DNA of 64,000 nucleotides from Oncomelania hupensis (lineage: Eukaryota; Mollusca; Gastropoda; Littorinimorpha; Pomatiopsidae): NCBI GenBank assembly GCA_036898135.1, contig JBAHVR010000300.1:278501-342500 (forward strand). The letters run 5' to 3'. Below, one piece after another: positions 1-9,420 of the stretch. The position numbers and the translations under genes are program-made. The notes below the pieces were generated by a model. It did no database searches. It worked only from the letters and a program-made list of their open reading frames with translations, and was not told where the DNA came from. The first letter of the stretch is position 1, and each line of letters begins with the position of its first letter.

Positions 1-257
1 AAAGCATAGCATCAGCACTAGCAACGTATTAGCCTATTTACCATAGTTTCCCAGCACTTGGTTACAAATCGACCACAGCACAAATCACAGTGCAAGGGAG
101 GACGTTCCTGATAGCACACCCTGGCGCCATCCTGCCGCGACCTTTTGCTGTCTGTTAGCCTAGTTGATATCCATATCACGTAGCCACTCTCCTCCACCCA
201 TTTGACTACCGCAGTAAAAGTCACCCATCAGTATTACTTGTATTCTTTGAAACGAGT
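1..257. other. unassigned flank left of the Polinton-like element
   Basis: I see no credible coding region, RNA gene or repeat match to the rest of the window here. It ends at the proposed target-site duplication TCACTA (258-263). Confidence 0.5.
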
Positions 258-263
258 TCACTA

Positions 264-445
264 GAGAAAGATAAATAACGCGCTTACCGACAGGCCATCT
301 TTAATTACCTACTTTCCCCTATAATTACCCATTTTCATTTCCTCACTCCCACTCCCCCTTTCACTCTCTCCTTTACCCTATTTCTTTTACAATATATGTT
401 ATTTTAAGGTGGCTGTTTGGAATCAAGTATCTTTCTCATAATACA
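264..445 (+). repeat. left terminal inverted repeat, outer part
   Basis: The outer half of the left terminal repeat pairs with about 9235-9418 in inverse orientation at roughly 90% identity by eye. It is cut at 445 by the family A insertion and resumes at 2563. Confidence 0.75.
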
Positions 446-611
446 CCCCCGTTGGGGTGCCGGGGGTTTCAGTATAAATAGTAGCCCCACTTTGTGAACA
501 TTTAGTGCTTTAAATTCCCACTGTCACTGTCTTTCTCATTTGCTCTTTCTCATTCCTGCTCTGTTCTATCAATCTGCTATACTATCTTCTTCTTCGCTAG
601 ACCAGTCTCCT

Positions 612-2157
612 ATCATACTCAAATTGTTGTAAAAAATTCAAGGAGTTTTCAAGGAGATTTCAAGGAGTTTTTTCCAAAAATTCAAGGAGTTTTAAAACAT
701 TATAAACGCACATAAGAATTGACAAGTAGTCAAAATAAAGGATAAAATCTCTTACCCAGTGACATCCATAAATTGTTTGCAGCCATGAATCTGATGGTGA
801 TACGGATGTTGATATTAATTATACACACATAAATATTGCATGTCGATGAAGTTGCAGTTATAATGATGGTGCAGATTACAGAGTCTATACCCATTTAAAC
901 AATAATTGTGAAGCCTGTTGTCCTTAGACATAAGTTAGAGAACTGTAAAAAGTCAGAAAGATGTACCACCACCGGCTAATATATAATACACTTTATACAG
1001 ATGAATGAGTTTTCAGTTATTTCAGTTTTTCCATCTCTTCATCAATCTGACGGGAAATCTTCTCCAACTGGATCTTTATTTCCTTGGATTTGCTCCTCAG
1101 CCCATTTGAATGAGTCAAGAGTCTCAGCGCACCCTTCCTCTTCTGCTTGTTCAGCAAGCTTGTCTGCCTCTTGAATCAGGTGCTGAGCATCCTTCTCTAT
1201 TCTTCCTTTTTTCTTTCTTAAATCAGCAACAGAGTCTTCCTGTGCCTTCCTCTTCTTTGCCGCTTGTGTCTGTTCCTGGTCTTTCTTTTGTTGATCAAGG
1301 TAGTCGTGGTACTTTCTCCTTGCAGAAGATGCTGATAATAGCAGCTCCTTGGTGATGTCCACCTTGTCGATTCCACCAATCTTCCTGATACCGTTCAGCA
1401 CTTGTCGGCGAAAAACCAAGGACTGCCGGAAGAAATTGTGAGTGCTGGTCTCTTTGTTGATTGAGAATCCTCTCTCCACATTTGCTTGCCCATGGGACAA
1501 AAGTAACAGCTGCCTCACAACAGCCCAAAGATCTTAAAGGCCCGATCTTGATAGTCCTTTGTTGCTTTCATGTGTGTGCTGAACAGCTGGTCCAACACAT
1601 CATTTTCAGTTTCACGTCGATAATTTTCTGGCAGACGCGGCAGAAACATGCATGCTTGGTCCATATCTTTTCAAGCAGCCACCCTGCATATTCATATTTC
1701 GATAACCAGAAAAGATTCAACACACAATCGCCTCCAGGCATTTTTACCCCTTCAGTAAGCAAATATGCACGGTGTCACTGTCCTTTTTGCTGTGTACACC
1801 GAGCGGAAGAGCGGAAGAACGAAAAATATGTACCGAGAACTGTGCATGCGCGACAGCAAGGAAATGAACAATTTCCAGTGGAGGTTACTTCCCTTATCAT
1901 TAGCAGACGACAAAAGTTACGATCGTCGAACAACGCAAATAATATTATAATTTTTGTTTTATTAATTTTTATTTTTCAATGGCTTTTTTTTGAAAACTTG
2001 ACAATAAAATCTTTAGGTCAAGCAATGGATATATACACTGGTTGAAATTTCAAGGAGTTTTCAAGGAGGTGAGGCAATTTGGCTATTTTCAAGGAGATTC
2101 AAGGGCCCTTGAACAAGACATTGAAAATTCAAGGAGGTTCAAGGAGCGTACGAACCA
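612..2157 (-). mobile_element. DNA transposon with TTCAAGGAG subterminal repeats, nested in A1
   Basis: Both ends carry clusters of TTCAAGGAG-type words (about 638-695 and 2045-2150). The right end reads CGTACGAACC, matching the terminal inverted repeat CAGGGTTCGTAC of a better-preserved relative at 50308-51565. Compared with other family A copies, the element interrupts A1 between the 'CTTCGCTAGACC' block and the 'CTTGAATACTCTTCC' block. The left terminus is decayed, so the exact breakpoint and target duplication cannot be read. It carries a transposase C-terminal remnant on the minus strand. Confidence 0.65.
1042..1518 (-). pseudogene. transposase C-terminal remnant (hAT-like dimerisation motif plus coiled coil)
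   Basis: A 158-residue open frame begins with LLLLSHGQANVERGFSIN. This resembles the C-terminal dimerisation signature of hAT-type transposases (an SxxVERxFS-like core). It is followed by a conserved GGIDKVDITKELLLSA segment and a long Lys/Glu/Gln-rich coiled coil (about residues 75-140). The same GG-x(6)-V-x(3)-KE-x-L core followed by YLDxQKK recurs at 50.8-51.15 kb inside another transposon of this family, so the two are homologous. N-terminal DNA-binding and catalytic parts are missing. It may be a 3' exon fragment of a longer transposase. Family assignment is tentative. Confidence 0.5.
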
Positions 2158-2562
2158 TTTTTTTTCTTGAATACTCTTCCGGGACAAGACTCCTCATTTG
2201 TGTATCAGCTTGGGAATATTGGACGCTTTCTGCCAGGTGGTTACTAGGGCTTCCTATGATGTTATTATTTAGCAATGGCATTTTATATGTATGTGTTTTG
2301 TTGATAATTTATAATGTTTGTATTCTATTTTGTTTTTGTAAACGGTGGTTCGATAAATTAGAGTACAGCCTCAGCGTCCCTTGCGTGGGATGTCTTTAGT
2401 GTAAAGTGACTGGCTGGTTGAGAGCTTTCAGTTTTACCACTAGGGTTGTTTCAGCAGATCGTTTATGCGGATCAGGGGTTGTCCAGTTCTGATTTGGCTC
2501 GGAAGAGTCCACTGGACCTAAAGCAATAATCATGTAATGTAATGTCATATTCTCATAATACA

Positions 2563-2727
2563 TTTATTTTTTTTACCAATTACTTACCCATGCAATCTTT
2601 CCTTAAATAAAAGGCAGTTCCATACTTAATACTCTATTATGACTATGTAAACACAGTGCCGCTTTTAAACACATAGCTTGGCAAGAGTCCATTGGTACTG
2701 TATTGCCAGTTTAGTATGCACCACTTT
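2563..2727 (+). repeat. left terminal inverted repeat, inner part
   Basis: This continues the left repeat after the A1 insertion. It pairs inversely with about 9069-9235 and ends at 'GTATGCACCACTT', where similarity stops and DIRS-like coding sequence begins. Confidence 0.75.
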
Positions 2728-3290
2728 CCAATGGTATGGTGAGGAGCACAGTTTTTCCTAACAACAGTGAGTCATCGAGAAATGCTGGGGTAGTACGATC
2801 TTTTCCCCGGAGTGTGGCAAAAATCGGTTTAAGAAGTTTCGTAAATTTCCTTGGTGCGCATGAGAGACCATTTGAGAGAGCATTGAATTCATTAATATTT
2901 TCCTTCCCTTTGAATCTTACAAACTTTTTTATGCTCAGAATGAATGGGCACAGAATAGTAAGCATCCTTCAAGTCAGTGAATGCCATGAAACAATCTTGA
3001 GTGAGCAGACCTAGTGCCGAAGTTAAGATATTCATTTTAAAATGTTGGTAAGTGATCTCATTCAAACCCGATAGGTTTAGAATCATTCTGTTTGTCCCAT
3101 CTTTCTTTGGTAATGTAGACACCGGGGATCATACACACAAGATAAAATGACACCTTTTTTTAAAGTTAATACATCCACATTACATTCCAGGTCAATTCTG
3201 ACCCCAGCTACAATCTCAAGTATTTCGGGATCAGAAGTGAGTTGTCTCCAATCATTCTGAAAGTTCTTCAATCTACCACCCACAAATGTA
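2711..3290 (-). pseudogene. DIRS-type reverse transcriptase fragment
   Basis: Overlapping minus-strand frames, broken by frameshifts, encode an RT palm domain. In order they show KKDGTNRMILNLSGLN, FTDLKDAYYSVPIHSEHKK (motif A with its Asp), NGLSCAPRKFTKLLKP (motif B region) and FLDDSLL (motif C, normally YLDDLL). This combination, especially DLKDAYYSVPI and SCAPRxFTKLLKP, is typical of DIRS1-like retrotransposons (tyrosine-recombinase elements). RNase H, methyltransferase-like and recombinase domains are not seen because the fragment stops at the inner edge of the terminal repeat. At least two frame breaks make it non-functional. Confidence 0.75.
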
Positions 3291-3351
3291 TTTGACTCTA
3301 ACTCATTGTACTGTGAAAGGTAGACACTCGAAAAATTAACTCAACCCAGTT

Positions 3352-4125
3352 TTATTTGTAGCTAGTTGCTGTTATGACAGTTGTTTTTGTTGCCAAACTT
3401 GAAGTGAACTTGTTTGTCCCCTTTCCATTCTTGCCAGAAATCTGGTTGTGCTTGGAGTGGCTTTGGTATTGGGGTTGGTAGTGTCTGAAACTGCATTGGT
3501 CACCTTTGTTTCTCGGTCCTAAAAAAGGACCAGAACCTTTGCCCTTCGGAGTGAAGGAGCGTCTCTCGTTCTCAATCGAAATATTGGCCCCTAGTTTGTC
3601 CAGCTCTTTCATGTCCTTAATAGTAGTTGCCAAATTGTCACCAAACAATTTGTTAGTCACTGTCACCCTGGAATTATCATCACACGTGCGGGCGATTGGT
3701 TTGTTTACTAATGGCCTCAACGCACTGCGCCTGCGCTGTGAAATTTCTTGAGAGGCATGGCCAAGCAACGCAAGCTCATCAGTGCCCTTACACATGCAGT
3801 GGTTTTGGCCAGAAAGAGGCAAAAGTTTATTCACCAAATCTGCTACTGCTATAGCAGCTTTTACAACTGCACGCTATGTGTGTGCGGCTTTGAGGTCAGT
3901 CTTTCTGGAACTGGCGGGGAGATTCTGCCAGATTTCTTTGTTCACCATGGGCGCTAGAACAGCAGGACAATTTGCAGGTTTTTGTGGGCTTCAAGCCTCT
4001 TTTGAAAATTGTCGTCTCCTAGATGAACTGGTCCTGAGCCGCGTTCTCTTATTGAATGTCTCGGCTCCGAGTCAGAAAGTTTTCCCCTCTTTCGAGCCTG
4101 TGACCTCACAATGTTCTCTGTGATA
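3352..4125 (-). pseudogene. DIRS-type gag-like ORF1 relic
   Basis: The downstream part is an open frame of 161 residues containing ELALLGHASQEISQRRRSAL and VTNKLFGDNLATTIKD, then a basic Gly/Lys/Gln-rich tail. The words LLGHASQEISQRRR and LFGDNL are characteristic of the nucleocapsid-like ORF1 of DIRS elements. Upstream, in a shifted frame, recognisable sequence (VNKEIWQNLPASSRKTDLK) continues to about 4125 across stops. It lies directly upstream of the RT fragment on the same strand, in the expected gag-then-RT order. Confidence 0.65.
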
Positions 4126-4349
4126 GATATTCAGTGTCTATAGGGTCCAGCAGGCAAATAAAACTTTTTCCAACTTAGCATCAAGTTGTATTAATTTAGT
4201 CACATCCACTTTTGGCACTTAAATTGCTTTTCTGACTCTGATTTTCCCTCCATCCCAACTGACTGGCAAATCTCGGGTCTCTTTCATGCACGAACTGACA
4301 AGGCAATACAAAGCCATATATTATAAGCAGCGTACAGTGAAAAATAAAA

Positions 4350-4841
4350 CCGACTTAAGGGGACCCTTTGCGGTTAGAAACCAGTAGCAATAAAATTGTA
4401 ATTATTTACGATTTTGAAGCTTGTACAGGCCAGGTAAATCCAAGAGGACACACGGTCTAAAACACTTTTATAAATCACTTGTATATCGATTCCTATAAGC
4501 GGTAATCAGTACCGTTACACTCAACAGAGACACATGATAGCATCTCTGTCCAGCTAGTCCGCTGCTTGCTCACAACTGGTGCTGAATGTGCGCGACCGAC
4601 TTAAGGGGACCCTTTGCGGTTAGAAACCAGTAGCAATAAAATTGTAATTACTTACGATTTCGAAGCTTGTACAGGCCAGGTAAATCCAAGAGGACACACG
4701 GTGTAAAACACTTTTATAAATCACTTGTATATCGATTCCTATAAGCGGTAATCAGTACCGTTACACTCAACAGAGACACATGATAGCATCTCTGTCCAGC
4801 TAGTCCGCTGCTTGCTCACAACTGGTGCTGAATGTGCGCGA
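4350..4841. repeat. 246-bp perfect-register tandem duplication
   Basis: Positions 4350-4595 and 4596-4841 are two head-to-tail copies of the same 246-bp sequence starting CCGACTTAAGGGGACC and ending GAATGTGCGCGA. I count only about three or four differences, so the duplication is recent. No coding potential. Confidence 0.9.
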
Positions 4842-4859
4842 ATTCTACAGAGGGAGAAA

Positions 4860-4990
4860 TAATTGACTCATAGCTGACTTGCAACTAATTTATGGTTCAC
4901 TTACAGTTGACTTATAGTTCACTTGCAACTAACTTGCAGTTGACTTATAGTTGACTTATGACTTATAATTGACTTAAGTTGACTTACTAG
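4860..4990. repeat. degenerate GACTTATAGTT short tandem repeats
   Basis: Irregular repeats of the words TTGACTTATAG, TTCACTTGCA and AACTTGCAG (about 10-13 bp) run across this segment. Confidence 0.7.
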
Positions 4991-5132
4991 GAAACGTTTT
5001 TTAAAAAAAGTTCCTTTCATACTTAGAGAACTATCTTGTAATTAGTTGGCTGATCTGTTTTGAGAATTAATTTGATGTGTTTTTGTGTTTTAAACTGGTT
5101 TTTCAATTTAATTCTTTCTTCTTTGGATTCAA

Positions 5133-5683
5133 TTACGTCTTTTTCTTATAAACACCTGTAAAAGCTGTCAGATCTTTAGAACAGAATAAAACAACAAATT
5201 TAATTTGCTTGTGGAGATCCCTTAATATAGAATTATATTTTAGTTTAAGAATCCAAACACTAATACCAGCATGTCTACCACTACAAGCTACCTTGCTTAT
5301 TTTTCGTCTTTGCAAACGTCAATAATCAATAATGTGTTTCCATCATTTGCAAACATATAGAAATAATCAAAATACTCACTAAGCCTACCTTTTGGGTCAC
5401 AGACAAAGACAATGTCATCAGTCCAAATAAATGTATGTTCTAAGTAAGTTTTATTTAAGTGTATTGAAGGAAACAACAAAATTATGTAATCAAAGTGTTT
5501 AAGGTAATATGTTTGCAGTTCTACAATGATCTTTGTTTTACCACAACATGTAGCGCTGACAATCATTCCACAGTGAGGTCTTGTGTCATGTAAATGGAGG
5601 TCTTTCGAAATTAAATCAAATGTTTCAGTCCTCAAACGACCTAAAATCTTCCTAATCTTGTCAAACTGCTGGAAACCCAGCAT
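5133..5683 (-). pseudogene. Polinton packaging ATPase (FtsK/HerA type), frameshifted
   Basis: Two overlapping minus-strand frames together make an ATPase core. The upstream frame (5297-5683) has a degenerate Walker A, SATCCGKT (family consensus resembles GATGCGKT), and a degenerate Walker B, TLLIIDVC, where an acidic residue is replaced by Val. The second frame (5133-5315) continues with CSGRHAGISVWILKLKYNSI, the sensor-like segment usually 'SGRHxxISVWVLTQxYNS' in Polinton and adeno-like ATPases. A frameshift at about 5300-5315 separates them. In intact elements this enzyme is inferred to pump DNA into a capsid. Here the damaged motifs and frameshift make it a relic. Its N-terminal sequence is fused to capsid sequence (see the neighbour). 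Confidence 0.8.
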
Positions 5684-6545
5684 TCCATTCGCTAATTATT
5701 GATTAGGCTTGCCTTCAATCACGATCGACGCTTTTGTTATCTTCGGATTTACAAACGCTTTACATTCTTGTACAAACAACATCAGTACACCTTTAAAACT
5801 GGGAGCAGGTGAATTCATATTAATGTTCCATTAAGCATCTCGTAGGTCTTTATTAAACTGTCTATAATGCACAATCCTGCCATAATAAATTGATTGTTTG
5901 TCGTATTGATTTCTGATCATCCTACGAGTTCAGAGTGCGTGACTAATTCATATTCAATGGCTATGTCTGTCACAGTATAGCTAGAAATTTTGTCAGAACT
6001 AATTATTACTTGCGAATCGTTGATAATAATTTCACGAGACAGCTGGTCATTAAATGATCCTTGATGAAATGGCAAATGACTGTGTAGCAGTTCAAAATCG
6101 AGGGAAAATAAAGCCTGTTTTTGTATACTGCAGCTAATACATTTTCCTTTTTATATCATCAGAAACATTACCAGCTTTGATTCAAAGTTTTGTCACATTC
6201 GGGGTTAGAATCCCGGTCAACTAAATCTTCCCTTTCATTTTTACTCAGCCACAGACCTGTGTAACAAAAAAACAAAACACCAGCGCCCTCGGTACTCTGG
6301 ATTTCCCGACCACCAAGTTTAATAACCATTCTTTTAAATATAGCTCTGCCGAGATTGTTAACTAAGGTTCTTATAGGGTCAATGGTTGAATTCAGACTAA
6401 TGTTAAAAGACAGTTTGGGCTTCCTGGAACAATTATGTCTACAGGGCTGAGATTAGGAAATATAACAGTCCATAATTGATTAGGTTCTATGCTACTTGGA
6501 TTGTTTGTAATAATTACAATACTCTGATCTCCTTAAATGCCTAAA
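5684..6545 (-). pseudogene. Polinton major capsid protein (double jelly-roll), decayed
   Basis: Minus-strand sequence in several frames gives a recognisable series. First is SSIEPNQLWTVIFPNLSPVD. After a 1-bp frameshift come STIDPIRTLVNNLGRAIFKR, the GLWLSKNERE segment, and LFSLDFELLHSHLPF leading to IAIEYELVT. In another frame come NMNSPAPSFKGVLMLF and FVNPKITKASIVIEGKPNQ. These match my knowledge of Polinton capsid proteins (RTLVxNLGRAL, DLWLxxxER, IxLEYExVT, and NIPxxSxKGxLMLF followed by VxIEGxPNxxYxxGM). The C-terminal part after 'GKPNQ..NGML' is missing, and the frame runs straight into the ATPase, suggesting an internal deletion. At least three disruptions are present. Confidence 0.7.
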
Positions 6546-6610
6546 GGTATCCCCAGCCTACGTGTAGGGTCTAACAAGATCCAGTAGTTCTGCATTTTTA
6601 AGTAACTACC

Positions 6611-6896
6611 AATGGGCAACACGATGACCTGCTAACAGTGGTGAAGAAACGGAAACTCCGATGGCATGGCTACGTCACCAGAGCAATAGGCCTTGCAAAA
6701 ACCATCATGCAAGGCACGGTGCAAGGAGGCAGAAGAAGAGGGAGCAGAAAAAGAGGTGGGAGGACAACATTCGAGAATGGACTGGTTTGACACTGAACGA
6801 AGCCATGAGGGTTGCTGAAAACAGAGAAAGATGGAGTACGCTGGCTAAACGATCATCTGTGGTGCCCCAACGACCTTTGAGTTACGAGATATAATA
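6611..6896 (+). mobile_element. RTE-type LINE, 3'-terminal fragment
   Basis: It encodes the last ~90 residues of an RTE endonuclease-reverse transcriptase, with RKLRWYGHVT-like and KKRWEDNIREWTGLTLNEAM sequence, in broken frames. It ends at a degenerate GAGATATAATAG where other copies have GGATAGGATAGG. It is 5'-truncated and has no catalytic domain. It is inserted within the Polinton relic. Confidence 0.85.
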
Positions 6897-6989
6897 GAAG
6901 AACAAAAAGGCTGAAAGAGGACGCTACATGAAGACACCACACTCACAGAAAGAATTCAAACACTGTTTAGAGAAGAGGGCGATATTTAA

Positions 6990-7160
6990 CATTCTTACAG
7001 CAGTTGAAATGGCTAAAAGTACACTGGTCTTAGCTTTGACTAGAACTGTAGGCGTTACCAGAGGAAGCGGCATTACCGGAGAAGGAGGCGGTACCGGTGT
7101 TGACGGTACCTGTGGTGACGGTGGTGGGGGTGATAAAACACCAGTTAAAGACTAGATTAA
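6990..7160 (+). other. Gly-rich coding-like segment, first of two related copies
   Basis: The plus strand reads as GSGITGEGGGTGVDG and CGDGGGGDKTPVKD before a stop. A related stretch at 7803-7900 encodes GTDGEYGGGKGSSGGGKTPV. The shared 'GGGxKTPVK(D/E)' ending followed by a basic segment suggests two diverged copies of a Gly-rich small protein, possibly from the Polinton. I do not recognise a function, and the frame is not clearly intact. Confidence 0.35.
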
Positions 7161-7198
7161 GAAAACATTACAAAACATAGCTAATTTATTAAAACACC

Positions 7199-7630
7199 TA
7201 TCCTATCCTATCCTGTCCCGTAACCCGGAGGTCGTAGGGGCACCACAGATGATCGTTTAACCAGCATACTCCATCTTGCTCTGTCCTCAGCAGCCCTGAT
7301 GGCTTCGCTCAGTGTCAAACCAGTCCATTCTTGAATGTTGTCCTCCCATCTCTTTTTCAGTCTCCCTCTTCTTCTACCTCCTTGCACTGTGCCTTGCAGA
7401 ATAATCTTTGCAAGGGCTGATGCTCCGGTGACGTGGCCATACCACCGGAGTTTCCATTTCTTCACCACTGTGAGCAGGTTGTCCAATGGCTTGTGTGATG
7501 GTCTGTCGGACTTCGTCGTTGCTGATGTGTTGGGTATAGGAAATGCCCAGAAGTCTTCTGTAGCACCTCATCTCCATGCTTTGTATTCTTCGTTGGAGAT
7601 CTGCTGTGAGGGTCCATGCTTCGCATGGGT
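7199..7630 (-). mobile_element. RTE-type LINE, 3'-terminal fragment, inverse orientation
   Basis: The minus strand encodes CEAWTLTADLQRR, MRCYRRLLGISYTQHI and WEDNIQEWTGLTLSEAIRAA, ending PLRPPGYGTG and then the 3' tandem tail GGATAGGATAGGATAG (7199-7215 on the plus strand as CTATCC). It is 5'-truncated and frameshifted once near 7480. With the copy at 6611-6896 it forms an inverted pair around the Gly-rich segment. Confidence 0.85.
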
Positions 7631-7802
7631 TCACATGGGTTGACAAACTCTTAGATGCCTTTAAAAGAATATTGGGTTCGTTTTTTTTCATGGTTATTTA
7701 CGACCGCATCTAAAGTTGTTTGGGCGTTCGAGCATCTGTGGTCATTATTTATAATATTATTGGTATAGTTACTGAAAATAATAAATCCTAAATAACCCAA
7801 TA

Positions 7803-8095
7803 AATGATGTGTGCCGGTACTGACGGTGAATATGGCGGTGGTAAAGGATCCAGCGGTGGTGGTAAAACACCAGTTAAAGAGTGGATGACGGGATTAAGAA
7901 AGCCTTACAAAGTTCTTGTTACAAAAAAAATAATAAGTCCAATTTTTTTATTTATTAAATTTTTTTATTCGTTATGCTGATGTCCGCCAAAGTCTGGATT
8001 AAGAAAGCGTTGCATAGAGCCGTTACAAAAAAAATAAATAAAAATTCAAATTTTTAATTTTTTTTATTAGTTATGCAGATGTCAGATCCGCCGAA
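7803..8095 (+). other. second Gly-rich/basic segment with AT-rich duplicated tail
   Basis: It is related to 6990-7160 (GGGKTPVKEWMTGLRK in one frame). Downstream the words 'GGATTAAGAAAGC' and 'GTTACAAAAAAAATAA' recur twice (7890-7940 and 7995-8040), so part of it is itself duplicated. Function unknown. Confidence 0.35.
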
Positions 8096-8288
8096 GTGTA
8101 TCTAACATCGGGTGATAAATGAGCCAAGGGCTTTGTGTTTGCTGTTGGTTGCATTTTAAAAAGTGAAAATCGTGAAATTTGGCAAGCCTATCCAATACAG
8201 ATCTTTGTTTATATTTATTTTTACCCTATGGGTCACTTAAAATAATAAATACTGATTAAGCCAGCTAACATTAGGCATCCCATGAGCG

Positions 8289-8570
8289 CTAGACGGAAAC
8301 CCCAAAATCAATAACAGTTGGTTGGGGTAATTGTAATGGAACCGGAACTAATGTTGCCGAAGATAGTGATGGAGTTAAACCAGGTTCATTTATAGTAGGA
8401 TTGTATCCAATATGAAATTGGGGTTCAGCAATAACAATATTGTTATTGTAGTCTGATATTGTTCCTATTCTAAGTTGAAGGTCGGAGGGCAACATATACA
8501 ATCCTAAACCAATTACATTTTCTACTTTAATTTGTCTTGATATCTCTTGATACTCGCAGGTAAATCAACT
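8289..8570 (-). pseudogene. uncharacterised protein remnant, possibly Polinton minor capsid
   Basis: A 70-codon open frame (8289-8501), open further upstream to about 8570, contains GLGLYMLPSDLQLRIG, IVIAEPQFHIGYNP and QLPQPTVIDFGVSV. It is Pro-, Leu- and beta-branched-rich and looks like a beta-strand protein. It lies upstream of the capsid relic on the same strand. The assignment to the minor capsid protein is a guess from context only. Upstream sequence is broken by stops. Confidence 0.35.
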
Positions 8571-8786
8571 GCCGAATTAATAGAATCTTCAATATTCCTT
8601 AAAAAAACTGTTTCTGAGAATCAAAGCTAGTACCCTCCCCTATAATATTACTTCTTGTTTGTGCCTCTGAGCCAAGAACGCACCAGGTATATACTGTATG
8701 TCCAAGTCGATTCATTCAGCCTTTAATTTTTTTTTAAATTGCCCCGTTTCGACAAGCTTGACCTGCATAAAACACTTTCTTGACGG

Positions 8787-8913
8787 GTGGGGGAAGGTGG
8801 TGGAGGGAGGTGATATGGTGGGTGGGTGTGTAAAGGTGGTGGTAAGGTGGGGGAGGAGGGTTGGGATAAGTTGGGTAGTGAGGGTGTGGTGAAGGGTGGT
8901 GGTGGTTTTGAGT
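8787..8913 (+). repeat. G-rich low-complexity strand (GGTGG/GGGG)
   Basis: About 125 bp with almost no C on the plus strand, built from GGTGG, GGGAGG and GTGGGTGGG. It has G-quadruplex potential on the plus strand. No protein is supported. Confidence 0.7.
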
Positions 8914-9068
8914 GAGGGGCAGCTTAATAATTGTAGATTATAGTCACACCACACTGGAGCAGACTGGTCTCCTGACACCAGAGAACCAGGGGGAAAATAT
9001 TTGATAAATCCGAGGAACCTTTACTAGTAAGCCGCTCTGCCAACTGTGCTCCTCCCCGCTTCCTTGAT

Positions 9069-9418
9069 AAGTGGTGCATACTAAACTGGCAACACAATAC
9101 CAATGGACTCTTGTCAAGCTATGTGTTTAAAAGCGGCACTGTGTTTACATAGTCATAATAGAGTATTAAGTATTGAACTGCTTTTTATTGAAATAAAGAT
9201 TGCATGGGTGAATAAGTAATTGGTCAAAAGAAATGTATTATGAGAAAGATACTTGATTCAAAACAGCCACCTTAAAATAACATATATTTTAAAAGAAATA
9301 TGGTAAAGGAGAGAGTCAAAGGGGGAGTGGGAGTGAGGTACTAGAAAAGGGGTAATTTATAGGGGAAAGTGGGTAATTAAAGATGGCCTGTCGGTAAGAG
9401 CCCTATTTATCTATTTCT
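9069..9418 (-). repeat. right terminal inverted repeat of the Polinton-like element
   Basis: This is the uninterrupted inverse copy of the left repeat (264-445 plus 2563-2727). It shows the pre-insertion state at the family A target and ends at the TCACTA duplication (9419-9424). Confidence 0.8.
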
Positions 9419-9420
9419 TC

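Larger units (their letters stand above)
446..2549 (+). mobile_element. family A non-autonomous retroelement, copy A1 (split)
   Basis: Seen: a 13-bp direct repeat, TTCTCATAATACA, flanks this segment exactly (433-445 and 2550-2562), and the right Polinton repeat shows the empty site. Without the nested transposon (about 612-2157) the element is about 560 bp. It begins CCCCCGTTGGGGTG, has a TATA-like TATAAATAG about 25 bp in, and ends with a ~42-bp tail containing GGCTCGGAAGAGTCC and GACCTAAAGCAATAA, then TGTAATGTAATG. There is no coding capacity. The variable-length duplication and short tandem tail indicate target-primed retrotransposition. The same 3' tail ends the I-type LINEs in this window, so it is probably mobilised by them. 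Other copies lie at 52.6, 53.5, 54.1 and 63.7 kb. Confidence 0.8.
264..9418 (-). mobile_element. Polinton/Maverick-like DNA transposon, degraded composite
   Basis: Seen: the two ends are inverted copies of one ~350-bp sequence (264-445 joined to 2563-2727, against 9069-9418). The termini read AGAGAAAG and, on the other strand, AGAAATAG. The 6-bp sequence TCACTA flanks both sides (258-263 and 9419-9424). Inside, on the minus strand, are relics of a double-jelly-roll major capsid protein and an FtsK/HerA-type packaging ATPase. Known: Polintons start with AG, have long inverted repeats, make 6-bp duplications and are normally 15-20 kb. Inference: this copy has lost polymerase, integrase and protease genes and was later hit by other elements, including DIRS-like sequence next to the left repeat. 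An alternative is that the inverted repeats belong to a different composite element that swallowed the Polinton genes. Confidence 0.6.
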
